64,000 bases of DNA, from positions 62,001 to 126,000 of the forward strand of contig QANT01003581.1 of assembly GCA_003254885.1 (NCBI GenBank), written 5' to 3'. Shown here piece after piece: positions 49,588 to 59,998 of this stretch. The stretch's first letter is position 1; each line of letters starts with the position of its first letter. The position numbers and the translations under genes are program-made. This stretch comes from Purshia tridentata (Eukaryota > Streptophyta > Magnoliopsida > Rosales > Rosaceae). The notes below the pieces were generated by a model. The model was not told the origin of the DNA. It ran no database searches and saw nothing but the letters and a program-made list of their open reading frames with translations.

Positions 49588-50177
49588 TTATCCCCTCCTC
49601 TCTTTCACTCACTTTTACCCTTCAAATTCCAGAGCTGTCAATCTCGGGACGGCTCACATATCTGGGCTGGGCCTCAAGGAAACCACATGAATTCTGTTAT
49701 GGAGTTTTTTTATTACAAGTCAATTCGAAACCAAAATACTGCTTAGTTTTGTTAAATTCAAATTGATGATGTGGCAGATGCTATATCATTTGAAATGTCT
49801 TGCTATTATCAACTAGGACCTGAGACTCATAGCTGCAGTTTTTGGTCTTCAAGTGGAGCTGGGCCGGATGTAAAGATGTTGATCATCTTTTTTCTATTTG
49901 TGTTGCTGGGCGGGCGTTTATGTTTCCTGATTCTGTAGTTTGGATCCAGAGTGGACCTTGGTTATCTGATGTACTCCGTTCTAATATAAGTTAAATAAAT
50001 TACATTCATTTTTTTAAAAAAGAAAATTACATGGATTATGAAATTTGTGATGTCCATATGCCAGAAAATGATACACCCAGTGGGAGAGAAGTTCTGCTTT
50101 TTCCCTCCATATTGTTATTGGAAATCAACTTTTGCGCCTTAATTTGGTAACATGTATGTAAACACATGAATTCATGG
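49588..50177. other. Spacer between DUF3531 and alpha-galactosidase
   Basis: Holds the DUF3531 5' region and the alpha-galactosidase 3' UTR, with a possible LINE remnant between. Confidence 0.5.
49890..50032 (+). mobile_element. Possible LINE 3' remnant
   Basis: A short frame ending at about 49994 reads VVWIQSGPWLSDVLRSNIS then stop, which resembles the tail of the RNase H-like domain found at the end of plant LINE polyproteins. An AT-rich segment and a poly-A-like run follow to about 50030. It is an isolated fragment. Confidence 0.35.
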
Positions 50178-53100
50178 TTAAGAGATTGGCTTCAACACAT
50201 ACATTTTGCATGCATGAGAGTTCACGGTGGCTGTCAAGTTTCCTATAAAACGTGTCTTCAATGTCTTGTGCTGCATATGAGACGAGCAGAGTAAGTTATT
50301 ATTTGACAAGACAAGCTACTACAATCGAAGACTTGAGAAAGAATGTAATTAAGGCGTGTTGGCCAGGTACCTGCCAAAGATCTCTTGCTTCAACAACACT
50401 GTTTTGAGGGATCCCAATGTCATCCCAGTGGGCTGTAATACAAGTTCGCCAAGCGCCTCGGTTGACAAGGAGTAAAGCTACTCTGTAGTCTGAAAGGGGC
50501 CCGGCCCAAACCTGTTAACATTACATATATCAATCTCACACTGATACAATTCTTACGGATGCACAACCTACAGCCTACACAAAACATATCAGAAGAAATT
50601 GCTGGCATTCTCAATTTTACCTCAAGATCCCCTTCCATTCTAACCTTTTTAGCTTGGACACCAAGTGGATCTGTTATAGTTAATCAACACGTATATAAAA
50701 TTATCAATTCAGAGTTCTATTAATATTGAAGGAGAAATAGTGTCTATCTCTCAAGGTTGTAGTTACCTTGGTTGACAGAGATAACCTCTTTATTCGCAAT
50801 GATCTCCTTTGTCTCTTTTGTTATATTCCTCACATCACAACCAAGAAGAAGGGGAGCCTGCAGTATTGCTTGTATGTAACCCAACAGATGATGCAAATAT
50901 GCGCATTTTATATAAAGAAGAACATGCATCTAACAAATTAAAGAAAATGTTTCTGTAGACCAAAAAATGAAAAGCAAAGAAAATGTTTATGGTATGTACC
51001 TTAGAAATGGCCCATATGCTAAAATGGACTACATATTCATCTTTTGTCATTCCTCCATTTCCAACCTCAAGCATGTCGGGATCTGTTCAAATTCAACAGA
51101 AAAATAAGATAAGCCTTTTCAACCATGTTCCCAAAGACAGTAATGGTGAAACATTTTTGAATTAAGGAAATGCTAACCATTCCAGCCACCAGGTCTGGCA
51201 AATTCAGCATAAACTTCATTCATGTCTGCTCTGGAGACCATACTGCCAATGAAAATGCAAGAAAACATTACCTGGGGGGTCTAAGACCAATTTACTTAAA
51301 CCCCCCCACCAAAAAAAAAAACAAAAAATAATAATAAAAATGAATATAAGACCAATTTTCTCTACCTTTCCCATGTATCAGAAATGTCATTAGTAGTTCT
51401 CCAGCTATTTCCCACTTTAGCACCCCATAAAGCAGGATGCATATCTCCCCTAAAAAAGGAGACAGAAAATAAAGTCAAACGAAAAAAAATTAGGACCATT
51501 GCCAACAAAAATGACATGGCTTTGAGTTTTTACAAAGAAGATTACCATTCACAAAGAGAAAAGAATATGGGACGGCCTGCTTTCATCAGAGCTTGGGTCA
51601 TTACAGGGTATCTACATGGAGGTATGGAAATCCTTATCAGGTATACGGATAAATAACTCCGGTAAAAAAGAACAATCAATATGCAGTGTAAGTGTGGTAC
51701 CATGATAGATATTCCTTATTACCTATCTGTTGGCTTTGAGCCATCATTATTACAGTTATCATACTTCAAATAATCAATACCCTGCAATGAAAGTCCAGTA
51801 TTTCAAGATTCTCTGATTAAATATCATCATTTCTAGATGTTATGTCTCCTAGTGATTGAAATCATTAAAACATATCATACCCAAGCAGCAAAGATGTAGG
51901 CATCTTGTTCCTCGCGACCAAGTGAACCAGGCATGGTTTTGCTGCAAGTAAAGTACCTGCCAAGTACAAGTGCGTGCACTATTTGTTTAGTTGTAACAAA
52001 TTAAAAGAGTATTATATATCAACATTCAACAACAATTATGCAGCATATATTTGTATTAGAGTGTAAGAGAGTCATGTTACCCTGCATCTGAGTAGATTCC
52101 TAGCTTAAGACCCTTGCTGTGAACATAATCCGCAAGAGCTTTAATGCCTGATGGAAATGCTGATTCCTTGGGCGCTAGATTACCCTGAATATGAAATCTC
52201 AGATTTAGCAAGTCTCTATTATCTTTTTCATATCATTTTTACAGCCAAAATTGTTTGTGATTAAAAAAAGAAAAAAATACCTTGTCATCACGAGCTATTT
52301 CAGCCCAGCAATCATCTATAGATAGCAAGAAAATGAAGTATTTCATAAGCCACTTGGGACTAAATGCCTAAGAAATAAAAAATTATAAACGATGGAAAAG
52401 ACAGAAAAATGATTGGCATTGTACCTATGTTAACATAGGTATATCCAAGTTTAGAGAGACCAGTGGAAATTAGAGCATCAGCTGTCAAACCAGAGAAACA
52501 AGAACTGTTATTAACCCCTAAATGTACGAAACCAACAAGTCAATCTAACACATCTCAATAGATGCATTTATCACTATGCTGCCATAGCTTCGGGAACATG
52601 ACTTTAGTACGGGAAACTTGGATTAAGCATAGGGTCAAGTTACCGGTTGCTTTGATGATTTTCTCATCAATTTTGCAGTTGAAGTGATTCCAACTATTCC
52701 ACCTAAGCAAAAAGAAAACTGATTAAACCCACAAGTATTTGAAAATGATTGAAAACATTTGGCAAAAAAAATTGCAAATGTTGAGGACAGATAGGATATG
52801 GGAATAAGAGTTAACAACTCTAATTCGATTTATTCTCATTTGTAAGCTATTCTATTCCTACATGGGGAATATTATATCTTGTGAAACCAATAGGAGAATC
52901 TATCATTCCTTGAAGTGTCACAACTTCAAATGAGAGAGAAATCATTGAGTAAATAAATCATGAGATTTTTATTATTATTAAAATAAAATAGGGAGAGATT
53001 ACAACAAAGTAGATCAAATGATCAATGTAATAATTAGAAGCTGAAAGATGAGCTGTTAAGCCTGTTATCCTTATTATACAGTCTGGATTCATGATTCGAT

Positions 53101-53487
53101 AGATAAGGATTCACATGAAGTGGAATTGCTACGACTACTGAAAAAATGCAAAATTCTCATTACCAAATTTCATTTTATTTCCTAAGAGAAGACTCCAACT
53201 TTCTAATTTTGCAGAAAGATATCTATCTGACCACTAAAGAAAACCAAGTAAAAACAGAAAAGTTACCCCATGGGAGGAGTGATTCCAAGCCCATTGGCAA
53301 GCAGATTTCGTCTGAGTTGCTCTTTGGTATCTGCGACCATCATTCTTGTTCTCTCTGAAGCAGAAACACCCATTAACATCGGGGTTGATACCAATGAGCA
53401 TAACATCAGTGTCAATAGTACAATCGTGGCTGTTGGCAGTGCGGCATCATTATGAGTATCACCACCCTTTTTTCTCATGTTCACCAT
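50178..53487 (-). CDS. AGAL: Alpha-galactosidase, GH27
   Basis: Fifteen coding exons: 53267-53487, 52644-52702, 52425-52481, 52281-52315, 52081-52184, 51881-51956, 51723-51781, 51546-51611, 51366-51449, 51178-51242, 51000-51082, 50767-50857, 50621-50670, 50371-50511 and 50178-50270, giving 427 residues. It hydrolyses terminal alpha-1,6-galactose from raffinose-type sugars and galactomannans in the apoplast or vacuole. Seen: a hydrophobic signal segment (about 20-43), [17 protein letters not shown] near 65, [14 protein letters not shown] with nucleophile Asp192, [13 protein letters not shown] with acid/base Asp247, and [17 protein letters not shown]. The small last exon encodes [14 protein letters not shown] through MYVLKPIS, matching the family's beta-domain end. 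Arabidopsis At5g08370/At5g08380 are about 410 residues. Several exons are under 70 bp. The Met at 53487 is the first ATG in frame; one three codons on is also possible. Confidence 0.95.
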
Positions 53488-54048
53488 TTCTACTACCACT
53501 GCTCTGCTGCTGTTGCTTCTAATTATTCTTTGCTATTTCTTACTCTATCGCTCTCTCCTCTACTCTATTGCTCATTTGCTCTCCAGTTTACTCTGTGCTA
53601 CTACTGTACACACACACACACTCTCTCTCTCTCTCTCTAAAAAAATTAAAAAGTTTAGGATAAAAAGATAAGTCTGTTATTCTGTTCGACTCATTTGAGA
53701 AATAAAGAGTTCGTTTGTAATTTTTTTTTTTTTTTTTCTGGTNATTTTTTTTTTTTTTACTCTGGTTTACAATCATTTTAAGAAGGATAATTGTTTTAAC
53801 AAAATTGCCCCTTTTTCCTTTTATATTATCTTATCTATCTCATCTCCTTATTTTCTATTTGTTATGATAACTTATTGTTGATGCAAAAATCTGCTCAGAC
53901 CTTTACAAACAACTTAAATGAAGACTTCTACTGATGTGGGCAAGTTTATGAGCCAGGAGGTTGATCCAAACACGAAAGCTTGTTGACTTGGAACCTCTTC
54001 CTGCAATCTGATCAGATAAGAGCACCGGTGTGGTACCAGCCGAAGGTA
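53488..54048. other. Alpha-galactosidase 5' flank
   Basis: Contains (AC)n/(CT)n runs at about 53607-53638 and two poly-T tracts separated by an N at 53743. Sequence from about 53940 may already belong to the LTR-like repeat that follows. Confidence 0.45.
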
Positions 54049-55548
54049 CTCCGATGGTAAAGTCAGATGCAAGGAAGAAAGATGGAAGAGTAAGTGAAGA
54101 ACACAGTAAGAACTTGGGAGAAAGATGAAAGAAAAGATGTAATGTTTCTTGAGTTTATTTCTCCAAAGCTTGAGTAAGTTTTTTTTTTTTGCTGAGAATC
54201 CCCCCTTTCTCATGAACATGCTCTTATTTATAAGCAAAGGTTATAAGATATTTTTTTGGGTATGTACGGGTGATCATGGTGCATTGTAGGTATTAAATGC
54301 CAGGCTTATAGCAAGCTAGGTGACTGACAGACTTCTCATTTAATGTAAGAAAGGTGACTACCAAATGGCTGGAAGTCACTTGCATTAAATGGAAAGTAGG
54401 GCAAAGCATGAATGTACCTTCAGTGTGTTAGGTGTAATAACTACACCAGGGGGTCGTGTTTGGCTCGAAAGGGGATGAGCCGAAGAGGATTGATTCGATT
54501 CGAGTAAGACTTTGTGAATTGCAATCAACCCACACGGACGTTTGGTTCTTCCAAACAATGCTCGACTCGGAAAAGACGAAGGCTTCCGATTCGAACTCAA
54601 AAGAGGGTGAGATGGTGGTCAGAGGATCCATGCTCGAAGGAATATACTCGGAGACACTCCGATCCGAACAAAGGATTCGATCCAAAACAATTGGTGAATT
54701 GTTGACTTTTGCTCATTCGGCAAAAGACCTCAGTGCATTCCGTTCAGATCGGATCACGCAATGGGATCCGATCCGGAACAGTCGTCTCAATGGACCGCTG
54801 ACTGGGGTAGTGAGGTTGAACTCGGATGCAAGGCTCCACATGGCTTCAAGACGTTGACCATTGACTTCAGTGAGGGTGTTATCCNTCCGATGGTAAAGTC
54901 AGATGCAAGGAAGAAAGATGTAAGAGTAAGTGAAAAACACAGTAAGAACTTGGGAGAAAGATGAAAGAAAAGATGTAATGTTTCTTGAGTTTATTTCTCC
55001 AGAGCTTGAGTAAGTATTTTTTTTTTTTGCTGAGAATCCCCCCTTTCTCATGAACATGCTCTTATTTATAAGCAAAGGTTATAAGATATTTTTTTGGGTA
55101 TGTAGGGGTGATCATGGTGCATTGTAGGTATTAAATGCCAGGCTTATAGCAAGCTACGTGACTGACAGACTTCTCATTTAATGTAAGAAAGGTGACTACC
55201 AAATGGTTGTAAGTCACTTGCATTAAATGGAAAGTAGGGCAAAGCATGAATGTACCTTCGGTGTGTTAGGTGTAATAACTACACCAGGGGGTCGTGTTTG
55301 GCTCGAAAGGGGATGAGTCGAAGAGGATCGATCCGATCCGAGTAAGACTTTGTGAATTGCAATTAACCCACACGGACGTTTGGTTCTTCCAAACAATGCT
55401 CGACTCGGAAAAGACGAAGGCTTTCGATTCGAACTCAAAAGAGGGTGAGACAGTGGTCAAAGGATCCATGCTCGAAGGAATATACTCGGATGCAAGGCTC
55501 CACATGGCTTCAAGACGTTGACCATTGACTTCAGTGAGGGTGTTATCC
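54049..55548 (+). repeat. Tandem LTR-like repeat (retroelement fossil)
   Basis: Two direct copies, about 54049-54884 and 54886-55548, share sequence starting CTCCGATGGTAAAGTCAG (the first two bases are replaced at the junction) and ending GACTTCAGTGAGGGTGTTATCC. The copies differ in length. The start resembles sequence found in LTRs of plant Ty3/gypsy elements, and no gag or pol was recognised nearby, so this looks like non-coding LTR-type remnants. An N at 54885 marks an unresolved base exactly between the copies. Divergence is low by eye, so the duplication is fairly recent. Confidence 0.55.
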
Positions 55549-56583
55549 CCAAACACTTTTGAATATGATTATACAAATTGAGGGAGTGAATTAAAGGAAA
55601 GGAGAAAAAAGAAAAAATTATAAGAGTTCCAACGTGCTGTCAATTTCACAACAGTACGCCCAATCTTATAGGCAATTGGGTAACATTTTGTTTTGTTACC
55701 TTAATTGATGAACTGTTATCGTCGCCAAATCATCTTTATAAATAAGGACAAACAGTAGGTAAATAAAGAAATTAAATTAGTGTAACTACCAAATATGAAA
55801 CATCTAGAGTGATCACAAATCATTTGTTTTGGGTCGAATACTTCAGTAGCTAGTTGAGACAAATCACATGCTTTATACGACTGACCAACTGACACGCATG
55901 CAGTTTCTCTCCACGCCACTAACAAGCTTACCTTACTACATCATGTGACTTACATATACATGACAATAGAAGCGAGATTCTTCCTTGAATTTAGCAATGA
56001 TTGATGGCTTTGCTCCTCTTTGCATTCTGGGTGATCTGCTGTGATTCATGCAGGCAGATCATGAGAATACCGTTGGTTTGGACTTTCGCTATTTCCACGT
56101 TGGCCTTGTTGCCTTGGTGGTGGTGTCAATGGTTTGGGGTTCTGTTTCCCACAAGGTCATAGTTGGGACCAGAGGAGCTCATGGCCCCAAAAACCTTAGA
56201 GAATTCCTAGTATTATGCAGCATTGCATTGAATTTTCTCCGATCTAAAACTGTAAAAATGACTAATTCAGCGGTGAAAGTGCGAACATCTAACATGACCA
56301 ACCACGACCGAGAATACTAGAAGTAAGGGTTTCCAGAATCTTATTTCTATAGCGAGAGGGCAAATCAGAATACCCCATAATAGCCGATAGAGTGTACAGC
56401 ATAAAGCAAGAAAAATCAACATCTAGAGGTATCATACCCTCTCTCATAGTTCCAAAGTCAAAGAAAAATACAAGACTTCTCAGCGCTGTGAAGGCTAAAA
56501 TAGCATAGAGTATAAAAGAAACTAGAAAGCAAAATACAAGTCCATGGCACATTGCCTTGAGATGGCATTCTGCATCCTCAATC
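55549..56583. other. Spacer before pyruvate kinase, no gene supported
   Basis: AT-rich. The right 300 bp should be the pyruvate kinase 3' UTR. A 90-codon frame at 56048-56320 has no recognisable domain and is not called. Confidence 0.4.
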
Positions 56584-59079
56584 TTATTTCACCACGCAGA
56601 TCTTAATAACAGAGGCAACTCCAATACGATGAAGTGCCACCACAGCATCACCAGGCCTGCACAGTTGCCTCTCTGTTGCCGACTTCAAAGCAGCTTCCAG
56701 GATCACCTCTGTAGATTCTGCATCAGTGGCCTTCGCAGATCCTTCAGCCAATAGAGGAATCAAACCCCTGTAGATCAGGCTATGTCTTGCCGGAGTCTCA
56801 TCACTGCAGGTCCAGTCAAATGAGTCTGTGGTCAAGACTGGAACAACTACCGATAGAATAGGAACAGCCGGCCTGTACTTGGCCACCAATTTGGCAGTCG
56901 TCCCACCACGTGTCAGCACAACAATGAGTTTGGCTCTGGCCTTGTTGGCTGTTCGGACAGCAGAGGACGCAAGACTCTCCAACGGGCTCATTGGAAGTGG
57001 TGTTGACTTTATCATCTCCTTAAAGATAGCCCCATAATCAAGAGAAGATTCTGCCTCAATACATATTCGAGCCATGATCTTCACGGCGAGTTCTGGATAA
57101 GACCCAGCTGCACTCTCACCACTAAGCATGACACAATCAGTGCCATCAAGGACAGCATTAGCGACATCTGTGGCTTCAGCACGAGTTGGCCGTGGAGACT
57201 TGATCATGGATTCAAGCATCTGAGTGGCAGTGACCACAGGCTTGCCCACAAGATTACACTTATATATCATCATTTTCTGAGCCAGGAAAATTTTCTCAAC
57301 TGGGATTTCCATTCCAAGATCACCACGGGCAACCATGAATGAGTCAGTCTCACGCAATATCTCATCAAAGTTTATAACTCCCTCCTGGTTCTCAACCTTC
57401 GGAAACCACAGCAAACTCAAATTCACCATTTAACTAATAAAAATTATATCTACTCTAGAAAAATCCGTAATCTTGATTTGGCTCCTAAAAATGCCAAAGT
57501 TTCCTTCAAAAATATAAAAAAGCATACGAGACCCCCCACAAATATGCAAATTACAAAGTGCACTCACCACACATATACAAGCATTAACATCCAAAATTAC
57601 AGAGTAATCTGCACACATGCATGCACATAGGAAACACACACAGACACAGAGCAATAGTTAGATGTCACATGGGCATTGCTTATTTCTTTCAAAAGTAAAA
57701 GCAAGCTTTCAGTTCTTTCAAAAGTAAAAGCAAGTTTTCATTTATTTCAAAAATAAATGAAAACTTGCACTAAACAAATTTCTGGTCATGTAAGCTGATT
57801 TGTGCTTGGGTGCTGAAAAAATTACAAGGTTTGGCTAATTAAGCATACAAGACATACACTTAAAACAAAACAAAAGAAACCTAAAAAAATGAAGCCACAT
57901 GTCGTCTTACTACATGAACAACTAAACATCGAAAAGAAATAGCATACCTTTGACATCAATTGTATGTGCTTGGCATGAGGTCCAAGAACTTTACGAACAT
58001 TAACAAGATCTGATCCCTTGCGTACAAATGAAAGAGCAATCATATCAATCTTGTTTGGCACACCCCAGTCCAGAATATCTTCCTTATCCTTCTCTGTCAG
58101 TGTGGGAAGATCCACCACAACACCCGGAAGATTGACATTTTTTCTCTCACCCAGCATTGCAGTGTTCTCGCAGCGGCACCTCACAGTACCAGCTTTTACA
58201 TCACAAGACAAGACAGTGAGAGTAATGGTTCCATCTGCACATAAAATTGTATTTCCAGGCTTCAAGTCCACAGCCAGCTTCTTGTAGCTCATGGAAATCA
58301 CCTCTTGATCCCCCTTGATGCTGTAATCAGTAGTAATTGTGATTTCCTGCCCTTCCTTAAGTTGAATAGATTTTCCACCCTTAAGGAATCCAGTCCGAAT
58401 CTCAGGTCCCTACAAGAAAAGAAATGGCAGTTTCATAGTTGAACAATTCCAATTAGAGGCAAGTAATTCAAGCAAAAGAAGGCCAAAAAGAGAAGATCTA
58501 TTACAAACAAGATTATGAAATCATCCCCAGAATTCAAATTGCATTAAATGTTCAGAGAGCGGAATAATATTGTTAAGTGTCAGTCAGGCATTCGTTTCGA
58601 AAATGATGATAAAAACGAAGAATTTGAGCGCAGAAAAGTGATATGGCAGCCAAAAGATAATTGATTTAGGACAAAAACACTGAAATCCAGAGACTGAGAG
58701 ACAAAACAGGTAGCTGCTGGCCTGTTGGGCATTTATTTATTAAGGTATTTTATCTTACTAGAGAAAAATAGAAAAGAAGAAATATTAAAAGTAATGGAAG
58801 GAAGGAAGTAAAGAAAGAGACCTTGGTGTCGAGCATGACGGCGCAGAGGATCTGAGTGTTGTGCATGGCGGTGCGGAGGTTGTTGAGGGTCTCCTGGTGG
58901 TATTCGTGGGTCCCATGAGAGAAGTTGAAGCGGGCGACATTCATGCCTGCCCTGAGCAGCTTCTCCACCATCGTCACCGACCGAGATGAGGGACCCAACG
59001 TGCACACGATCTTCGTCTTCGGAATACGCCCATCGTTGGGCAGCTCCTTCAGTATTCCCTCTATGTCGATGTTCGCCAT
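56584..59079 (-). CDS. Pyruvate kinase, cytosolic isozyme
   Basis: Three coding exons: 58822-59079, 57948-58409 and 56584-57396, giving 510 residues, the length I recall for Arabidopsis At5g08570. It converts phosphoenolpyruvate and ADP to pyruvate and ATP in cytosolic glycolysis. Seen: KIVCTLGPSSRS, then MNVARFNFSHG with Arg50, Asn52 and Ser54 of the substrate/K+ site, and MLDTKGPEIRTG with Asp84. The B domain follows. Catalytic Lys240 is the last codon of exon 2 (LMSK) and metal ligand Glu242 is at the start of exon 3 (VENQEG), with the second metal ligand Asp266 in MVARGDLGMEIP. The C-terminal domain ends ASVIKICVVK. There is no transit peptide, so it is cytosolic. Intron 2 contains a perfect hairpin. 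Confidence 0.96.
57730..57768. repeat. Perfect 18-bp hairpin in pyruvate kinase intron 2
   Basis: GCAAGTTTTCATTTATTT, a 3-base loop CAA, then its exact reverse complement. Two direct copies of TTCTTTCAAAAGTAAAAGCA lie just to its left, starting near 57684 and 57715. Confidence 0.8.
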
Positions 59080-59998
59080 TGAAATTGATTGATTGATTCA
59101 AAGCCGTCACTGACCCAAAGTTGAAGCTACCGACTTTGCTCAACACAGATGACAGACCACACCTAACGCCGTTCACACTTCACACTACTTTACTCTTTAC
59201 TCTTTACTCTTTAACGCAACTCACAAAACCACAATGTGTAATCAGTGGGCGACTTAGAAGTCAGTGGATGACATCTCTGCTGTACTGTACTGAGTTAAAA
59301 AAGTAAAAGTAAAACCGTAGAAAGCAACCCATGGCCCATGGGATTCACCAACACAATATTACTAACATATGTCTTTTCCTTTTCTTTTTCCTTCTCTAAC
59401 CGAATTAAATACTGATTCTACAGTTTCCACTCGTCCCCAAAAGATTTTCTTTTTCCAATCTGCCTAATTTGGACAATTATTAGATTTTAATACAATCAAT
59501 TATAATATAGAAAATATCTTATTGTATTTTTGAACACTCATTTTTTATGGCATATTATATTATACACCCGGCCTGGTAAATTTGTAACCTATTATTTCCA
59601 TATCTATTCCTTGAATTTTTGTTTTTGGTCAGGAAAAGATTTCATTAAGAGAAGGCCAAAGAGCCCAAAAGGGCAGAGAGGCCCAAAGTACAAGGAGAGC
59701 CCAAAACCAACTGAACAAGAGAGGAGGGCGCAAAAAACAAGAAAAAGAAAGTTGAGTCGTTTAGACAACTGAATACGATCATTTAAGCAGACAACAGACA
59801 ACATAAGCAGAACCAAATCATAATTTTGTATTGAATTCGGCAGATAACAGACGATGGATCAGATACGCTTTGCCTGCTATGCCAAGAATAAGAAAGCAAC
59901 GGATCAAATAATTTACACTACACAAATTTAAAACCTTGTAAAGAACATATCTAAATCTAACTATACTTACAGCCCCAAGTGTAAAGAAATCATTCTAT
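59080..59998. other. Pyruvate kinase 5' flank and spacer
   Basis: Holds the pyruvate kinase promoter and leader on the left, a LINE-like remnant in the middle and the 3' UTR of the WDR26 homologue at the right edge. Confidence 0.5.
59624..59790 (-). mobile_element. Possible LINE 3'-end remnant
   Basis: Read on the minus strand, this segment has TACTTTGGGCCTCTCTGC, CTTTTGGGCTCTTTGGCC and TTAATGAAATCTTTTCC, ending in a short A-rich stretch. This is the composition of plant L1-type LINE 3' ends. No coding part is present. Confidence 0.4.

Noticed and set aside
56048-56320. 90-codon plus-strand frame between alpha-galactosidase and pyruvate kinase
   Set aside because: Contains a hydrophobic stretch but no family resemblance, no splice partners and ordinary spacer composition.
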